Below, in pieces: positions 52,775 through 61,804 of a DNA stretch of 64,000 nt (position 1 is the stretch's first letter; each line of letters begins with the position of its first letter). Position numbers and translations under genes: made by a program. Source of the DNA: Flavobacterium litorale (GTDB lineage Bacteria > Bacteroidota > Bacteroidia > Flavobacteriales > Flavobacteriaceae); assembly GCF_019613795.1 (NCBI RefSeq), contig NZ_CP080429.1, forward strand, positions 1,517,501-1,581,500, read 5' to 3'. The notes beneath the pieces are model-generated. The model made no database searches. It saw only the letters and a list, made by a program, of their open reading frames with translations, and had not been told where the DNA came from.

Positions 52775-53502
52775 TTCTCAGAATCGGAATTTTTTACTTT
52801 TATTTCTCTAACATACTCAGTAAGCATTTTACCATAACGGGATGTAGCTACCTCTTCGGACATGCTTTTTTGTATTGTATCTAAATACTTTAGTTTTGCA
52901 TTGTATATTTCTGACAACGCTAAATAAGGACCTACCTCATACCTTGCATTATTCAGTGCATAGTTTGCGGTAAATAGGTAGTGCCTCTTGGTTACCTGAT
53001 TCATTTGTTCCGAAATGCTATCTTGTAGTGCTTTATTATTGTCTTGTACGGCTTTCATACTTTTCTCAATAAGATCAAGTCTACTGTTGGTAAAGCGTTG
53101 CTTAATTTTTGAGAACTCCTCGTAAAGGTCATGATTTTGAGAGCCTGTAATAATTGCTTTTTCAAAAAAGTCATCGTTAGTAGTTTTTATATTTATTTCG
53201 CCAGGCTCAGCAAAAAATGGCAGGTTGTTATCTATTGAGTTGGTTTGTCCTCTATCTAAAAATAAATAAAGCATCTCTGGAGAATTTAACTGTAAATGGC
53301 TCTCAAAAGATGATTTCCCGTTAATTATTATAGTGTCTATCGATATTAAAGCTGTATCTCGTATATGCTGTATGTACAATGTACCCTTTTTTAATCCTTT
53401 TATATACCCTGTAATATGTAAGTTAGTATCGTCAGGCTTTTTATCTTCTTTACAGGCAATTAATATAAAAAGTAGTGATAGTAGCAGTATAATTTTTTTC
53501 AT
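52771..53502 (-). CDS. DUF4369 lipoprotein without a thioredoxin domain
   Basis: Lipoprotein of 243 residues (signal MKKIILLLSLLFILIAC). The DUF4369 region covers residues about 28-125 (ITGYIKGLKKGTLYIQHI, LYLFLDRG). A helical charged region follows. In many Bacteroidetes relatives a TlpA/thioredoxin domain comes next, but here the chain ends without a CxxC, so it may be a stand-alone or shortened form. It is translationally coupled to the small membrane protein gene. Confidence 0.8.
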   Translation of the reverse strand: MKKIILLLSLLFILIACKEDKKPDDTNLHITGYIKGLKKGTLYIQHIRDTALISIDTIIINGKSSFESHLQLNSPEMLYLFLDRGQTNSIDNNLPFFAEPGEINIKTTNDDFFEKAIITGSQNHDLYEEFSKIKQRFTNSRLDLIEKSMKAVQDNNKALQDSISEQMNQVTKRHYLFTANYALNNARYEVGPYLALSEIYNAKLKYLDTIQKSMSEEVATSRYGKMLTEYVREIKVKNSDSEK

Positions 53503-53572
53503 AAAGTGGTTTTGGTAATTTTAAATTTTCGCAAAGTAATAAAAATTATAGCTTTTGTGCTTTCATTAAATT

Positions 53573-53601
53573 AAAAAAGCTGCCGAGTAGGCAGCTTTTT
53601 T
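53573..53601 (-). terminator. Terminator after the T9SS cargo gene
   Basis: Stem GCTGCC/GGCAGC with loop GAGTA flanked by A6 and T6 runs, so it works on both strands. On the reverse strand it follows the T9SS cargo gene. Confidence 0.9.
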
Positions 53602-53623
53602 AGTATTTATATTATTGAAAAAC

Positions 53624-55501
53624 TTAGTTTACTATTAGCTTTTCAGTATGCTTAATTCCTTTATTTGTGTGCACCTCCACAAAGTAAATGCCTGTAGTGT
53701 ATGTTGATACATCTATGTTTGTAGCATTACTTGGTGCGTTACTGCTAAATAATACTTTACCTGTTATATCGTAAACTTTTACGGATGCCATGTTATCTGT
53801 AGTGGTATTACCTAATGTAAGGGTTACCATATTATTAGTTGGGTTAGGATACAATGTAAAGTTATTAAGTGTAAATGCTTGATTGTTTAATGCAGCTTCT
53901 ACAAAATGAGTTTCGAAAACATTCGTTTCTACTACTTCATTAAAATCAAAGTAAATTCCAGCACCGTTTGGTATTACATCGCCTACAGCAAAGTCTGGGA
54001 ATGGTTTAACTCTAAAATATACATAACCATTACTACTTTCTTCATCGTCCTGTGCTGCAGGGAGCATAATTTCGTTAAAATACCATATTAACTTATTTTC
54101 GTCTTGCTCCATAATATAATCATGGCTTGAGCGTATCATTTCTACTGTACTGTTATCTAATTGTTCGTTAAGTACATCTTCAATTCTAACATTTATAGCA
54201 CTTGCAGTACCCAAGTTTTGGAATCTGATGGTGTAGTATAAGTAATCGTTAGTATCAAAATCAGTAATCAATACATTTCTACCTCTCGACTCCATTTTAT
54301 CATTAGGGTCATATGCACCAACTACAATATCGCTATTAACAGATGTATTATTGTCAGGTGTTATATCACCTGTAAGAGGCGTTATAATAGCTGTAGTCGT
54401 TACAATATCTCCGAGTAATTCAACATCTGGAGGGAGCGATAGCGTTACAGGAAATGTAACGGTTTCGTAAGGTTCAAGGTTTGTGAAATTGTACGTAAAA
54501 CCTGTATCGGTAAGGTCTGTTACCGTTTCGTCTACGTTTGTTATGGTAAGCGGACTTTCTACTGAAAAGTCAATACTGCCAGCCGCTACCGTACTACTAC
54601 CAAGGTTAACATAGCTAAGTATTACATCGTGTTCAAACCCTGGCTGTGGTTGCTCTACTGGAATTATGTAAACAGCTACATCATCGTATTCCTCTACTAA
54701 AGTTACGGGGAAATAGTATGTAGTAACAGTTTCAATGGATGTTGTGCTCACGTTTTCATAGTAAGATGGAGTTACCGAAAAATAAGGTGCATACAAGGGT
54801 AGCACATTAAAGCCGACATCGTATGTGTTAACCATTTCTGGCTCGTATATAAAGTAGTTACCGTTTGGTGTTGTAGCATTATGTACTACGCCATCGTTAT
54901 TTAGTTCGTAGTTAAAAGTACCAATCATAAAATCATTTTCGCCATCGTCTTTTACTCCATTGGCATTGGCATCTAAAAATGCATTTAAGTTTATACCAGC
55001 ACAATCAATGGCACCAGTCGAATTCTCTAAAATATCAATAGTTATATGTCCTTCTTGGTCTGAGAAATTAGTTACCATCATGATATAAAACTCTCCAACT
55101 TGTGCATTAGTTATACTAGCCGTTTCTTGTGCTGATGCTGAATAGCTACAATCAACTACATGGTCTTCATTTAAGTTATTACACGAATCTTCTAACGAAG
55201 TGAAAGGACCATAGCAAATAAAATCAATATCAATACCATTTCCTTGTAGTCCTTCCTGAGAAAGCGCAAAATAAAGATCTCCGGCATCGCTTATCGGTAT
55301 ATAAAACCAGAATGGATTAGGTTGAGAGCCCAAGCAGTCATAATCGGGACCTGGTATTGCTGGACCAGCATTAAAGGTGTTAACAAAAGGGCTCCCTAGT
55401 GCACCACAAAGTGCCTGTGCCTCTGAGCATGCAGTATTACCATTTTGAGCATAAATAATACTTGCAAATGCAATTGCAAAACTTAGTAATAATTTTTTCA
55501 T
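53624..55501 (-). CDS. T9SS type A sorting-domain secreted protein
   Basis: Secreted protein of 625 residues. The start at 55501 gives signal MKKLLLSFAIAFASIIYAQ; an upstream Met would put 16 residues before it. The N-terminal half has a Cys-containing lectin-like or pre-peptidase-like domain (CSEAQALCGALGSPF). The middle has repeated Ig-like/DUF11-type strands, including a VVGAYDPNDK segment. The final 75 residues are the sorting tail (FTLYPNPTNNMVTL, VYDITGKVLF, TGIYFVEV, TEKLIVN). It should be exported by Sec and T9SS to the cell surface. The ligand is unknown. Confidence 0.9.
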   Translation of the reverse strand: MKKLLLSFAIAFASIIYAQNGNTACSEAQALCGALGSPFVNTFNAGPAIPGPDYDCLGSQPNPFWFYIPISDAGDLYFALSQEGLQGNGIDIDFICYGPFTSLEDSCNNLNEDHVVDCSYSASAQETASITNAQVGEFYIMMVTNFSDQEGHITIDILENSTGAIDCAGINLNAFLDANANGVKDDGENDFMIGTFNYELNNDGVVHNATTPNGNYFIYEPEMVNTYDVGFNVLPLYAPYFSVTPSYYENVSTTSIETVTTYYFPVTLVEEYDDVAVYIIPVEQPQPGFEHDVILSYVNLGSSTVAAGSIDFSVESPLTITNVDETVTDLTDTGFTYNFTNLEPYETVTFPVTLSLPPDVELLGDIVTTTAIITPLTGDITPDNNTSVNSDIVVGAYDPNDKMESRGRNVLITDFDTNDYLYYTIRFQNLGTASAINVRIEDVLNEQLDNSTVEMIRSSHDYIMEQDENKLIWYFNEIMLPAAQDDEESSNGYVYFRVKPFPDFAVGDVIPNGAGIYFDFNEVVETNVFETHFVEAALNNQAFTLNNFTLYPNPTNNMVTLTLGNTTTDNMASVKVYDITGKVLFSSNAPSNATNIDVSTYTTGIYFVEVHTNKGIKHTEKLIVN

Positions 55502-55585
55502 AGGTATGGATTTTTTATGCAATATAATTTGTTTGTTAAATATTTGCAAATCAGTTACTTTATTTTTTATATTATGATACCGTTA

Positions 55586-55628
55586 CAGATAAAAAAAGAC
55601 GACCAATCGGTCGTCTTTTTTTATCTGT
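55586..55628 (-). terminator. Terminator after the 55641 gene
   Basis: GACGACC/GGTCGTC stem with loop AATC. A7 and T7 runs and outer CAGAT/ATCTG bases extend the symmetry. It lies 12 bases beyond the stop of the small reverse-strand gene. Confidence 0.92.
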
Positions 55629-55640
55629 ATTTACTCAATT

Positions 55641-55937
55641 TTATTCTTTTAAAATGCGTTTTGCAATTTTAATGTTATTTCTGTTTATAAAATCTACAAT
55701 AAGTATGCTAATGTCAAAACGAGAACCATCGCCTTTTAGCTCTTTTGTTAGTTTAACAGGTTTTTTGCGTGTTTTAATGGTATCGTTTTCGGTACCACCA
55801 TTATGGTCTATTATCTCATCTTCTATTCCATCAATAGTCTTCTCTGTAGCAGAGCCCGTTTCAATATTATTCTCGTCAGTACCAGCAAACGCAGCAGTAC
55901 TAATAACAAACATAAATAGGAATAAAAAATTTCTCAT
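55641..55937 (-). CDS. Small secreted protein, function unknown
   Basis: Protein of 98 residues with signal peptide MRNFLFLFMFVISTAAFAG. The mature part is acidic then basic (DENNIETGSATEKTIDGIEDEIID, TRKKPVKLTKELKGD) and ends DFINRNNIKIAKRILKE. No domain recognised. A reverse-strand TAAATTTG at 56006-56013 could be its -7 box, with a leader of about 60 bases. A dedicated terminator supports it being a real gene. Confidence 0.75.
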   Translation of the reverse strand: MRNFLFLFMFVISTAAFAGTDENNIETGSATEKTIDGIEDEIIDHNGGTENDTIKTRKKPVKLTKELKGDGSRFDISILIVDFINRNNIKIAKRILKE

Positions 55938-56034
55938 ATTGTAGTTTTAGTTAGTATGTTATTATAATAAGTAGATTAAAACAGCATTTTGTTACATTTA
56001 TACGCCAAATTTAACGTAATTTATTTAAAACTAG

Positions 56035-57435
56035 CTATTTTACTTGTTTAATTATCCAACTCGATATTTCATTTAATGCTACTGGCGAAATAGTTTGTGT
56101 TATGGTACCGTACTCTGCTGGTGCGCCCGAAGTAGTTTCCTGAAACAAATGATTAAGCCCTTCTAATTTTTTTGTTGTCACTTTTTTGTTGCCACTTTTT
56201 GCAGCAGCTCTTTTAATTGCCTCTAAGTTTGGAATTGCAGCAACCTGTAAGTCTTTATCGCCGTTTATAGCAAGTATGGGGCACTCTGTGTTTTCTAATG
56301 CTTTGGTAGGGTCGTAACGTATAAAGTTAACGTACCAAGCCGATGATAGCTCCTTTAATTGCATATTAATATAGGGTATTAATTGTGCTTCGGGTACACC
56401 ATTTGCTATAAAAAGCGGTTTCATATCTGTATTAAAAACGGTATATAGTTTTTCTTGTAAAGCCTCCTGATCCTCCTCCTCTTTTATAACATCGTATATT
56501 TTTCTGTTTATAACGCCTAGTTTCGTTAACTCCTCTTCAGGCATTCCGTTTGTTTTTCCTAGTAAATAATTTTGTAACATCATTAACTCGTCACCAGGTA
56601 TTGCGGTACCTGCCATAAGCACAATAAAAGCAACATCTTCGTTTTTAGATGCTACTATTGGTGCTATGGTTCCACCCTCGCTATGCCCAATAATACCTAT
56701 CTTTTTTTTATTGATTGATGGTAACGATTGCAGGTATGCAAATGCAGCTTCAACATCGGTAGCAAAATCGTTAGTTGTAGCACCCGAAAATGTACCACCA
56801 GATTTGCCCACACCACGATCGTCATAACGCAATACAGCTATCCCTTTTTTGGTAAGATGATCTGCTAAAACCAAAAATGGTTTGTGGTCTAATATTTCTT
56901 CGTCCCTATTTTGCGGACCACTACCACTTACTAAAATTACAGCAGGAAAATTACCCTCCTTTTCGGGCATGGTTAATGTTCCCGCGAGTGTTATTCCTGC
57001 TTTTTCGTTTTTAAAAGTCACATCTTCGCTGTAATACGGATATGGTTTTTTGGGCTCTTGTGGTCGTTCTTTCGCTTTATCATCTGCTTTTATTGGGGTA
57101 CGACCAAGATTGAGGGCTATATCCATATTGTTTTGTGTAAGCGTGCCTGTAAAGCCATTGTCCTTGTATTCGCCCTTATAATTAGCACTAATAGCAGAAA
57201 TATTAAATGTTAGTACTTTATTTTCATAGCTTATTTTATCTACAGGAATGTCTTTAACCCCCTGATCTGGACTGTCCATAGTTGCTGTATAGCCTTGCTC
57301 CACTTTTTTGATATTGAGTCCGATACGCAGTTTTCCGCCAGGAAAAACAATTTGCCCGTACCACGAGCCTGCTATATCTTGAGCAAACAATCCTGTAGTA
57401 ATAAGGAGAGTTAGTAGCATAATAATTTTTTTCAT
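56035..57435 (-). CDS. Secreted alpha/beta hydrolase with N-terminal lipocalin-like domain
   Basis: Protein of 466 residues with a signal peptide (MKKIIMLLTLLITTGLFAQ). Residues about 22-115 are a beta-rich domain (GSWYGQIVFPGG). The hydrolase domain carries the nucleophile elbow GHSEGG, the acid in INGDKDLQV and the His in GLNHLFQ. Likely an esterase or peptidase in the periplasm; substrate unknown. It is the third gene of an operon with DUF2089 and Yip1 genes, overlapping the Yip1 gene by four bases. Confidence 0.88.
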   Translation of the reverse strand: MKKIIMLLTLLITTGLFAQDIAGSWYGQIVFPGGKLRIGLNIKKVEQGYTATMDSPDQGVKDIPVDKISYENKVLTFNISAISANYKGEYKDNGFTGTLTQNNMDIALNLGRTPIKADDKAKERPQEPKKPYPYYSEDVTFKNEKAGITLAGTLTMPEKEGNFPAVILVSGSGPQNRDEEILDHKPFLVLADHLTKKGIAVLRYDDRGVGKSGGTFSGATTNDFATDVEAAFAYLQSLPSINKKKIGIIGHSEGGTIAPIVASKNEDVAFIVLMAGTAIPGDELMMLQNYLLGKTNGMPEEELTKLGVINRKIYDVIKEEEDQEALQEKLYTVFNTDMKPLFIANGVPEAQLIPYINMQLKELSSAWYVNFIRYDPTKALENTECPILAINGDKDLQVAAIPNLEAIKRAAAKSGNKKVTTKKLEGLNHLFQETTSGAPAEYGTITQTISPVALNEISSWIIKQVK

Positions 57436-58022
57436 AATAAAGTATTTTGGTTAATTAGTAATAGTGCGTATTTCGATAATCCTTCTGCTACCGTTATTGC
57501 CACAGCAAACAAAATTTTATGTTTGGTTGTTTTTAAGTTACTGGCTACTTTAAAACCATTGTATAAAAGTGTTATATACCATACAAAAGCAGTTATTGAT
57601 GCTACAGTAATAATAAATAAAGAGGCAACAGTAATAGCGCTTAGTGTTAGGTTGTTGGGGTTTATGCCTATTAACTCTTCAGTAGCTTGTAAAGCAAAAT
57701 TGTTTATATTAGTTATTGGTACAATGTAATAAGGTGTCCTTGCTATAATTACTACTGCAAACACATCTACTACCCGCGTTTTTTTGTTAATATATTTACC
57801 TAAAATAAGTAGTGTTAAAAATAGTAATGATATAGTAATGCCATTATCTATAAAAGGGGTTAGCACAGACACGTTTTTTGCAAAATGCAAATCCAGCACA
57901 CCGTCAAACCTTATATTGAATAAATGGGCTAAAAACGACCCAATAATGGTAAACAGCAGCCCGAAAGGGATGAGCTGTTTTTCGGAGTATTTCTCAAAGG
58001 GATTAAGTAAAGTATGTTTCAT
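57432..58022 (-). CDS. Yip1-family membrane protein
   Basis: Protein of 196 residues with about five hydrophobic spans. The pattern of an N-terminal NPFEKYSEKQLIPFG followed by a span and a VDVFAVVIIARTPYYIVP segment is typical of bacterial Yip1-domain proteins. The role is unknown. It shares one base with the DUF2089 gene upstream and four with the hydrolase gene downstream, a tightly coupled three-gene operon. Confidence 0.8.
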   Translation of the reverse strand: MKHTLLNPFEKYSEKQLIPFGLLFTIIGSFLAHLFNIRFDGVLDLHFAKNVSVLTPFIDNGITISLLFLTLLILGKYINKKTRVVDVFAVVIIARTPYYIVPITNINNFALQATEELIGINPNNLTLSAITVASLFIITVASITAFVWYITLLYNGFKVASNLKTTKHKILFAVAITVAEGLSKYALLLINQNTLL

Positions 58023-58303
58023 TACTCTTCGGGCATTAAATCTTTTACTTTTTCGATGAGATCGTCCAGTTTATTACGAACCGTAGGGTAGCTATTACCC
58101 ATTTGTGTAGCCATTTGTTTCAGGCTACCGCTAGCAATAAAAAACTGGAGTATAAAATGCTGCTCTTCGGCTGTAAGCCGAAGTAGTGTGGGTAGTGGGT
58201 AATTGCCCGAAACCTGTGTTTGGCACTTGGGGCAGGAGAGTTGAGAAACCTGTAATGATGCTGCACAACTAGGGCAGGATACAGGAAGTTTAGGTACAAT
58301 CAT
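58022..58303 (-). CDS. DUF2089 zinc-ribbon/helix-turn-helix regulator-like protein
   Basis: Protein of 93 residues. An N-terminal zinc ribbon (CPSCAASL and CPKCQTQ) is followed by a sigma-like helix-turn-helix (LTAEEQHFILQFFIASGSLKQMATQMGNSYPTVRNKLDDLIEKV). This matches DUF2089. The first gene of the operon, it is preceded by a 15-base inverted repeat spanning its own promoter, so autoregulation is likely. Confidence 0.85.
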   Translation of the reverse strand: MIVPKLPVSCPSCAASLQVSQLSCPKCQTQVSGNYPLPTLLRLTAEEQHFILQFFIASGSLKQMATQMGNSYPTVRNKLDDLIEKVKDLMPEE

Positions 58304-58305
58304 AG

Positions 58306-58352
58306 TATTGAAATGTAATTCAAAATTAATAAAATTAAATTACATTTCAATA
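58306..58352 (-). promoter_or_regulatory. Promoter enclosed by a 15-base inverted repeat (DUF2089 operon)
   Basis: Perfect arms TATTGAAATGTAATT (58306-58320) and its complement (58338-58352), 17 bases apart. On the reverse strand TAATTTTG (58321-58328) is a -7 box and TTG (58348-58350) a -33 element with a 19-base spacer. One arm covers the -33 element and the other the predicted start of transcription and ribosome site. Confidence 0.75.
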
Positions 58353-58413
58353 AAATTAAAAATAATTTATATTTTGTTTATTAAAATAAATGTTTTCTAA
58401 AAGTAGACTTCTA

Positions 58414-58707
58414 TTAAAATTTTTTATTAATGTAATATTTTGTATCTACATCGTCATCCTCGATAGGATTGAATTTTTGTGGTTTTGATTTTTTAGATAC
58501 GTGTTTCTTTTTCCATTGTTCAAAGCTATCTGCGGGTAAGTTTTCTCGCATAATATCAATAACTTCTTTTTCAGCTAAACCAAATTGCTTTTTAATTTTT
58601 TGTAGTGGTTTTTTCTCTTCTTGCGCTAATTTCACAATTGCATCAATGGTCTCTTTCTCTAGTGCTGCACGATTACTCTTTTTCATCAGATGAAAAAATT
58701 TATTCAA
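58414..58707 (-). CDS. DUF2805 / TIGR03643 family small protein
   Basis: Protein of 97 residues. The family pattern is visible: an initial helix DAIVKLAQEEKKPLQKIKKQFGLAEKEVIDIMRENLPADSFEQWKKK, like the usual helix-turn-helix-like DUF2805 fold. The C-terminal tail is Lys-rich then acidic. The start could be the internal Met at 58686 (MKKSNRAAL), giving 90 residues. Function unknown. Confidence 0.75.
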   Translation of the reverse strand: MNKFFHLMKKSNRAALEKETIDAIVKLAQEEKKPLQKIKKQFGLAEKEVIDIMRENLPADSFEQWKKKHVSKKSKPQKFNPIEDDDVDTKYYINKKF

Positions 58708-58967
58708 ATATTATTTTTAATTTTTTGTTGTTTGTGTAATCAATATTACTAAAAAAACCAATTACTAGTATAGTAAAAACGTTATATATTTTAATTTTTA
58801 ACAAATAAAAAAAAGAGTAACTAAAAAATAACAATAATCTAACGGGTGGAAATATAGTTTTTTTTAAACGGCAGGGTTATTTGCGCAAACAACTGCCATA
58901 GGGGTATCCTGAATTTATATTTTTAAGAGTTAATATGATGAAGGAATTTACCCCACTACCATTAAAA
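58708..58967. other. Non-coding gap with a quasi-palindrome
   Basis: About 260 AT-rich bases without a convincing gene. A near-symmetrical element at 58870-58897 has GGCAG/CTGCC ends and a perfect central TTTGCGCAAA. A short open frame from 58934 has no support. The gap separates the DUF2805 gene promoter region from the 3' end of the transporter gene. Confidence 0.4.
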
Positions 58968-59864
58968 CTAACCCTTTTTACGCCTATTAACATTCATTAC
59001 TATTATTGCTGTAATAATAAGTATAATACCCGTCCACTGTAACAAGGTTACTTTCTCACTTAATAGTACATACGCCATCATTACTGAAACAGGTAGCTCT
59101 AACGACGATACTATGCTACCCAAACCAATGCCTGTGTGCGGAAAACCTGCATTCATTAATATAGGTGGTATTATAGTACCAAATAACGATAGTACAATAC
59201 CCCATTTTAAAAATATATCGGTATTAAATGTACCTGTCCAAGTATAAATAGCAAAAGCAAGCACTATTACACCACCACCCAGTAGCATAAACAAGCTCCG
59301 TTGTGTGGAGGATAATTGTAGCGCAATTCGGTTAGATGTAAACATTGTAGCAGTAAACGATGCTGCTGCCATAAGCCCCCAAGCAATACCACGCCAGTTG
59401 GGTAGGGTATTACTCTCTATAAGGTTGGTAGCTAGTGCGGTACCCGTAAGCACAATAATTACAGCAATAACTTTACGTAACGATGGTAGTTGTTTGGTTA
59501 ATATAGCCTCTAACACAACGCCCATCCATACCGTTTGCATTAGCATTACAATACCTATAGATACAGGGATGTATCGTACTGCCAAATAGTAAAATATGCT
59601 TGTAAACCCTAACGATGTACCTGCAACCATGAGCTGCCCAATTGCTTTGCCCGATGCTTTTACTACAGTACTACCATTTCGTTTTTTTTGAAATGCATTT
59701 ATAAGTAGCATGCCCAATATACCCAATATAAATTGCGATGAGGTTACCTCGGCAGTAGTGTAGCCCTCATTATAGGCTAGTTTTACAAAGGTTGCCAGCA
59801 TACCATAGCTGGTAGCACCTAAACCCACTAAAAAAACACCTTTAAGTATATTGTTTTGCGACAT
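58968..59864 (-). CDS. EamA/DMT-superfamily transporter
   Basis: Membrane protein of 298 residues with ten predicted spans in two EamA repeats (VGLGATSYGMLATFVKLAY at the start, and LPNWRGIAWGLMAAASFTATMF for the second). It ends VTLLQWTGIILIITAIIVMNVNRRKKG. The start at 59864 is preferred because an upstream in-frame ATG at 59891 falls inside a -7 box. Substrate unknown; metabolite export is common. Confidence 0.88.
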   Translation of the reverse strand: MSQNNILKGVFLVGLGATSYGMLATFVKLAYNEGYTTAEVTSSQFILGILGMLLINAFQKKRNGSTVVKASGKAIGQLMVAGTSLGFTSIFYYLAVRYIPVSIGIVMLMQTVWMGVVLEAILTKQLPSLRKVIAVIIVLTGTALATNLIESNTLPNWRGIAWGLMAAASFTATMFTSNRIALQLSSTQRSLFMLLGGGVIVLAFAIYTWTGTFNTDIFLKWGIVLSLFGTIIPPILMNAGFPHTGIGLGSIVSSLELPVSVMMAYVLLSEKVTLLQWTGIILIITAIIVMNVNRRKKG

Positions 59865-59888
59865 GGTAATCTGAATTTGAAAAGCGGG

Positions 59889-59896
59889 CAAAGATA
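59889..59896 (-). promoter_or_regulatory. -7 box that sets the transporter start
   Basis: Reverse-strand TATCTTTG matches TAnnTTTG. It overlaps the ATG at 59891, so the transcript should begin near 59882 and translation at 59864. Confidence 0.55.
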
Positions 59897-60008
59897 CAGG
59901 AATGTAAATTACCTGAAAAGGAACTTATTACTATTTAAACAATTAGTTACATACTAAACTAACTGTTTTTATAGTTGTAGTACTATCACAATCAACATAA
60001 TCAACCCA

Positions 60009-60623
60009 ATGCGAATTACTATTGTACTACTACTTACTTTATTTAGTTGTGCCGATGGCACTAAAAAAGAGCACGCTACAGCTATTACTGTAAACCCTAT
60101 TGCAGATTATACAGCAACACATTCTGAAGCATTAGCGTTTTGTAAAAATGAAAACTTTTGTACCGATTATTATTTTTTGATAGATATGAGTATTCACTCA
60201 GGGAAAAATAGGTTTTACATTTATGATTTTAATGCTAAAAAAATAACTGATAAACGATTGGTTACCCATGGTAGTTGTGATGCTTATTGGCAGAACCCTA
60301 CCAAGTATACAAAGGCAAAATTTAGCAATCGAGCCGAAAGCCATTGCTCCTCTAAAGGAAAATACAAAATGGGTAGTCGTGATTATAGCTCGTGGGGTAT
60401 TAATGTAAAGTATTGGCTTGAGGGACTGGAAGAAACCAATAGTAATGCTAAAGACAGGATAATAGTATTGCATTCGTGGGATGCAGTTGCCGATAAAGAA
60501 ATTTATCCCAACTACAGCCCATTAAGTTGGGGTTGCCCAGCGGTATCCAACAACTTTATGCGCCAATTGGATGCAAAGCTTAAAAAGACAGAAAAACCAG
60601 TTTTACTTTGGATAATAGAATAA
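60009..60623 (+). CDS. Murein L,D-transpeptidase-like lipoprotein
   Basis: Lipoprotein of 204 residues (signal MRITIVLLLTLFSC, Cys14). The domain has NRFYIYDFNAKKI, VTHGSCDAYWQ, a middle KGKYKMGSRDYSSWGINVKYWLEGLE, IIVLHSWDAV and the catalytic-type SWGCPAVSNNF. This matches the murein L,D-transpeptidase catalytic domain family, where His and Cys carry out transfer. Anchored to a membrane in the periplasm, it probably acts on peptidoglycan stem peptides. It converges on the DUF1501 gene with no gap. Confidence 0.85.
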   Translation: MRITIVLLLTLFSCADGTKKEHATAITVNPIADYTATHSEALAFCKNENFCTDYYFLIDMSIHSGKNRFYIYDFNAKKITDKRLVTHGSCDAYWQNPTKYTKAKFSNRAESHCSSKGKYKMGSRDYSSWGINVKYWLEGLEETNSNAKDRIIVLHSWDAVADKEIYPNYSPLSWGCPAVSNNFMRQLDAKLKKTEKPVLLWIIE

Positions 60624-61793
60624 TTAAAACACCCCTTTTAATGCAGCATTTGTAATGCCAATTTTTGTAGCGTCAAAACTAAACTTATCTTTTAGTAGCG
60701 ATGCATAAACACTTCTAAAGTCAATTTTATAGTGTAAATCCCCATTGCTATCAAGATTAAGCAAATCAGGATTTGTGCCTATAATTTTCCCGTTGTTTTT
60801 TCCGCCAATAATAAACATAGGTGCTGCTGTACCATGGTCAGTACCATTACCATTATCCTGAACTCTTCGCCCAAACTCCGAGAAAATTACAATAGTTACA
60901 TCCTGTAATTTATTAGCCGTTTTCATATCATTGTAAAAAGCATAAACAGCATCGTTTACATCTTCGAGCCGATTAGCATGTTCTGATTTTTGATTGCCAT
61001 GAGTATCAAAACCACTAAGCGACGTATAGTATATTTTTGAGTTCAATCCCCCTCGTATCAATTGTCCCATCCAAGCTAGATTTTTTGCTAGTTTGGTTTT
61101 TGGGTATGGTATAGCACTTGGCATCGCTTTATTTAAAGCAGCTTCTAACGCATCAGCACCATCTACAACCGAGCCTGCTATTTTACGAACAAAATCCAAT
61201 TGCGGATTATCTGAAAGTTTTGTATTTACAGGCTTGCCATAGGTTTTTAAACGTGTTGGGTTTTGAAGTGTTAATGCATTTGGATTTGTACCTTTTAAAG
61301 CCAAATTATCAATATTATCGAAATTAATACCTCCAACAGGGTGGTGTTCCTTATAATGATGGTCTAGGAAACGCCCTAACCAACCATCTTGCCCGTATGC
61401 TGATGATGCAGTTGCTGTTTGCCATATTTCCTGACTCCGAAAATGTGATCGGTTGGGCTCGGGGTAACCAACATTTTGTATTACAGTGAGGTCTCCTTTT
61501 TGTTGTATATCAGCAAGTCCGCGTAGTTTTGGGTGGAACCCCATGCCATTAGTGCCAGCAATAATATCGTTTTTGTTTACACCTACAGATGGACGCAATT
61601 TATAATACAATTCATTTTGGTAAGGAATATAAGTGTTTAGCCCATCGTTACCGCCTGATAACTGAATGAATACGATACAATTGTTACCATTACCACTAAT
61701 GTTTTGTAGTGCGTAATTGTATAAAAAATCAGGAACCATAAGTAAGCCGCCTGTACAAGTACCTGTAAGTTTAAAAAAGTTTCTTCTGTTCAT
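60624..61793 (-). CDS. DUF1501 protein with a twin-arginine-like signal
   Basis: Protein of 389 residues. The N-terminus MNRRNFFKLTGTCTGGLLMVP resembles a Tat signal (RRNFFK). The DUF1501 domain, related to alkaline phosphatase/sulfatase folds, shows FIQLSGGNDGLNTYIPY near residue 45, NRSHFRSQEIWQTA, YTSLSGFDTHGNQ and FSEFGRRVQDNGNGTDHGTA. These resemble metal-binding residues of that superfamily. It lies 11 bases after the DUF1800 gene, the usual partner. The substrate is unknown. Confidence 0.88.
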   Translation of the reverse strand: MNRRNFFKLTGTCTGGLLMVPDFLYNYALQNISGNGNNCIVFIQLSGGNDGLNTYIPYQNELYYKLRPSVGVNKNDIIAGTNGMGFHPKLRGLADIQQKGDLTVIQNVGYPEPNRSHFRSQEIWQTATASSAYGQDGWLGRFLDHHYKEHHPVGGINFDNIDNLALKGTNPNALTLQNPTRLKTYGKPVNTKLSDNPQLDFVRKIAGSVVDGADALEAALNKAMPSAIPYPKTKLAKNLAWMGQLIRGGLNSKIYYTSLSGFDTHGNQKSEHANRLEDVNDAVYAFYNDMKTANKLQDVTIVIFSEFGRRVQDNGNGTDHGTAAPMFIIGGKNNGKIIGTNPDLLNLDSNGDLHYKIDFRSVYASLLKDKFSFDATKIGITNAALKGVF

Positions 61794-61804
61794 GATTATC
61801 TTTT

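Noticed and set aside
58934..59041. Short forward frame starting MMKEFTPLPL
   Set aside because: It overlaps the end of the transporter gene on the other strand and has low-complexity Tyr/Asn/Cys content.
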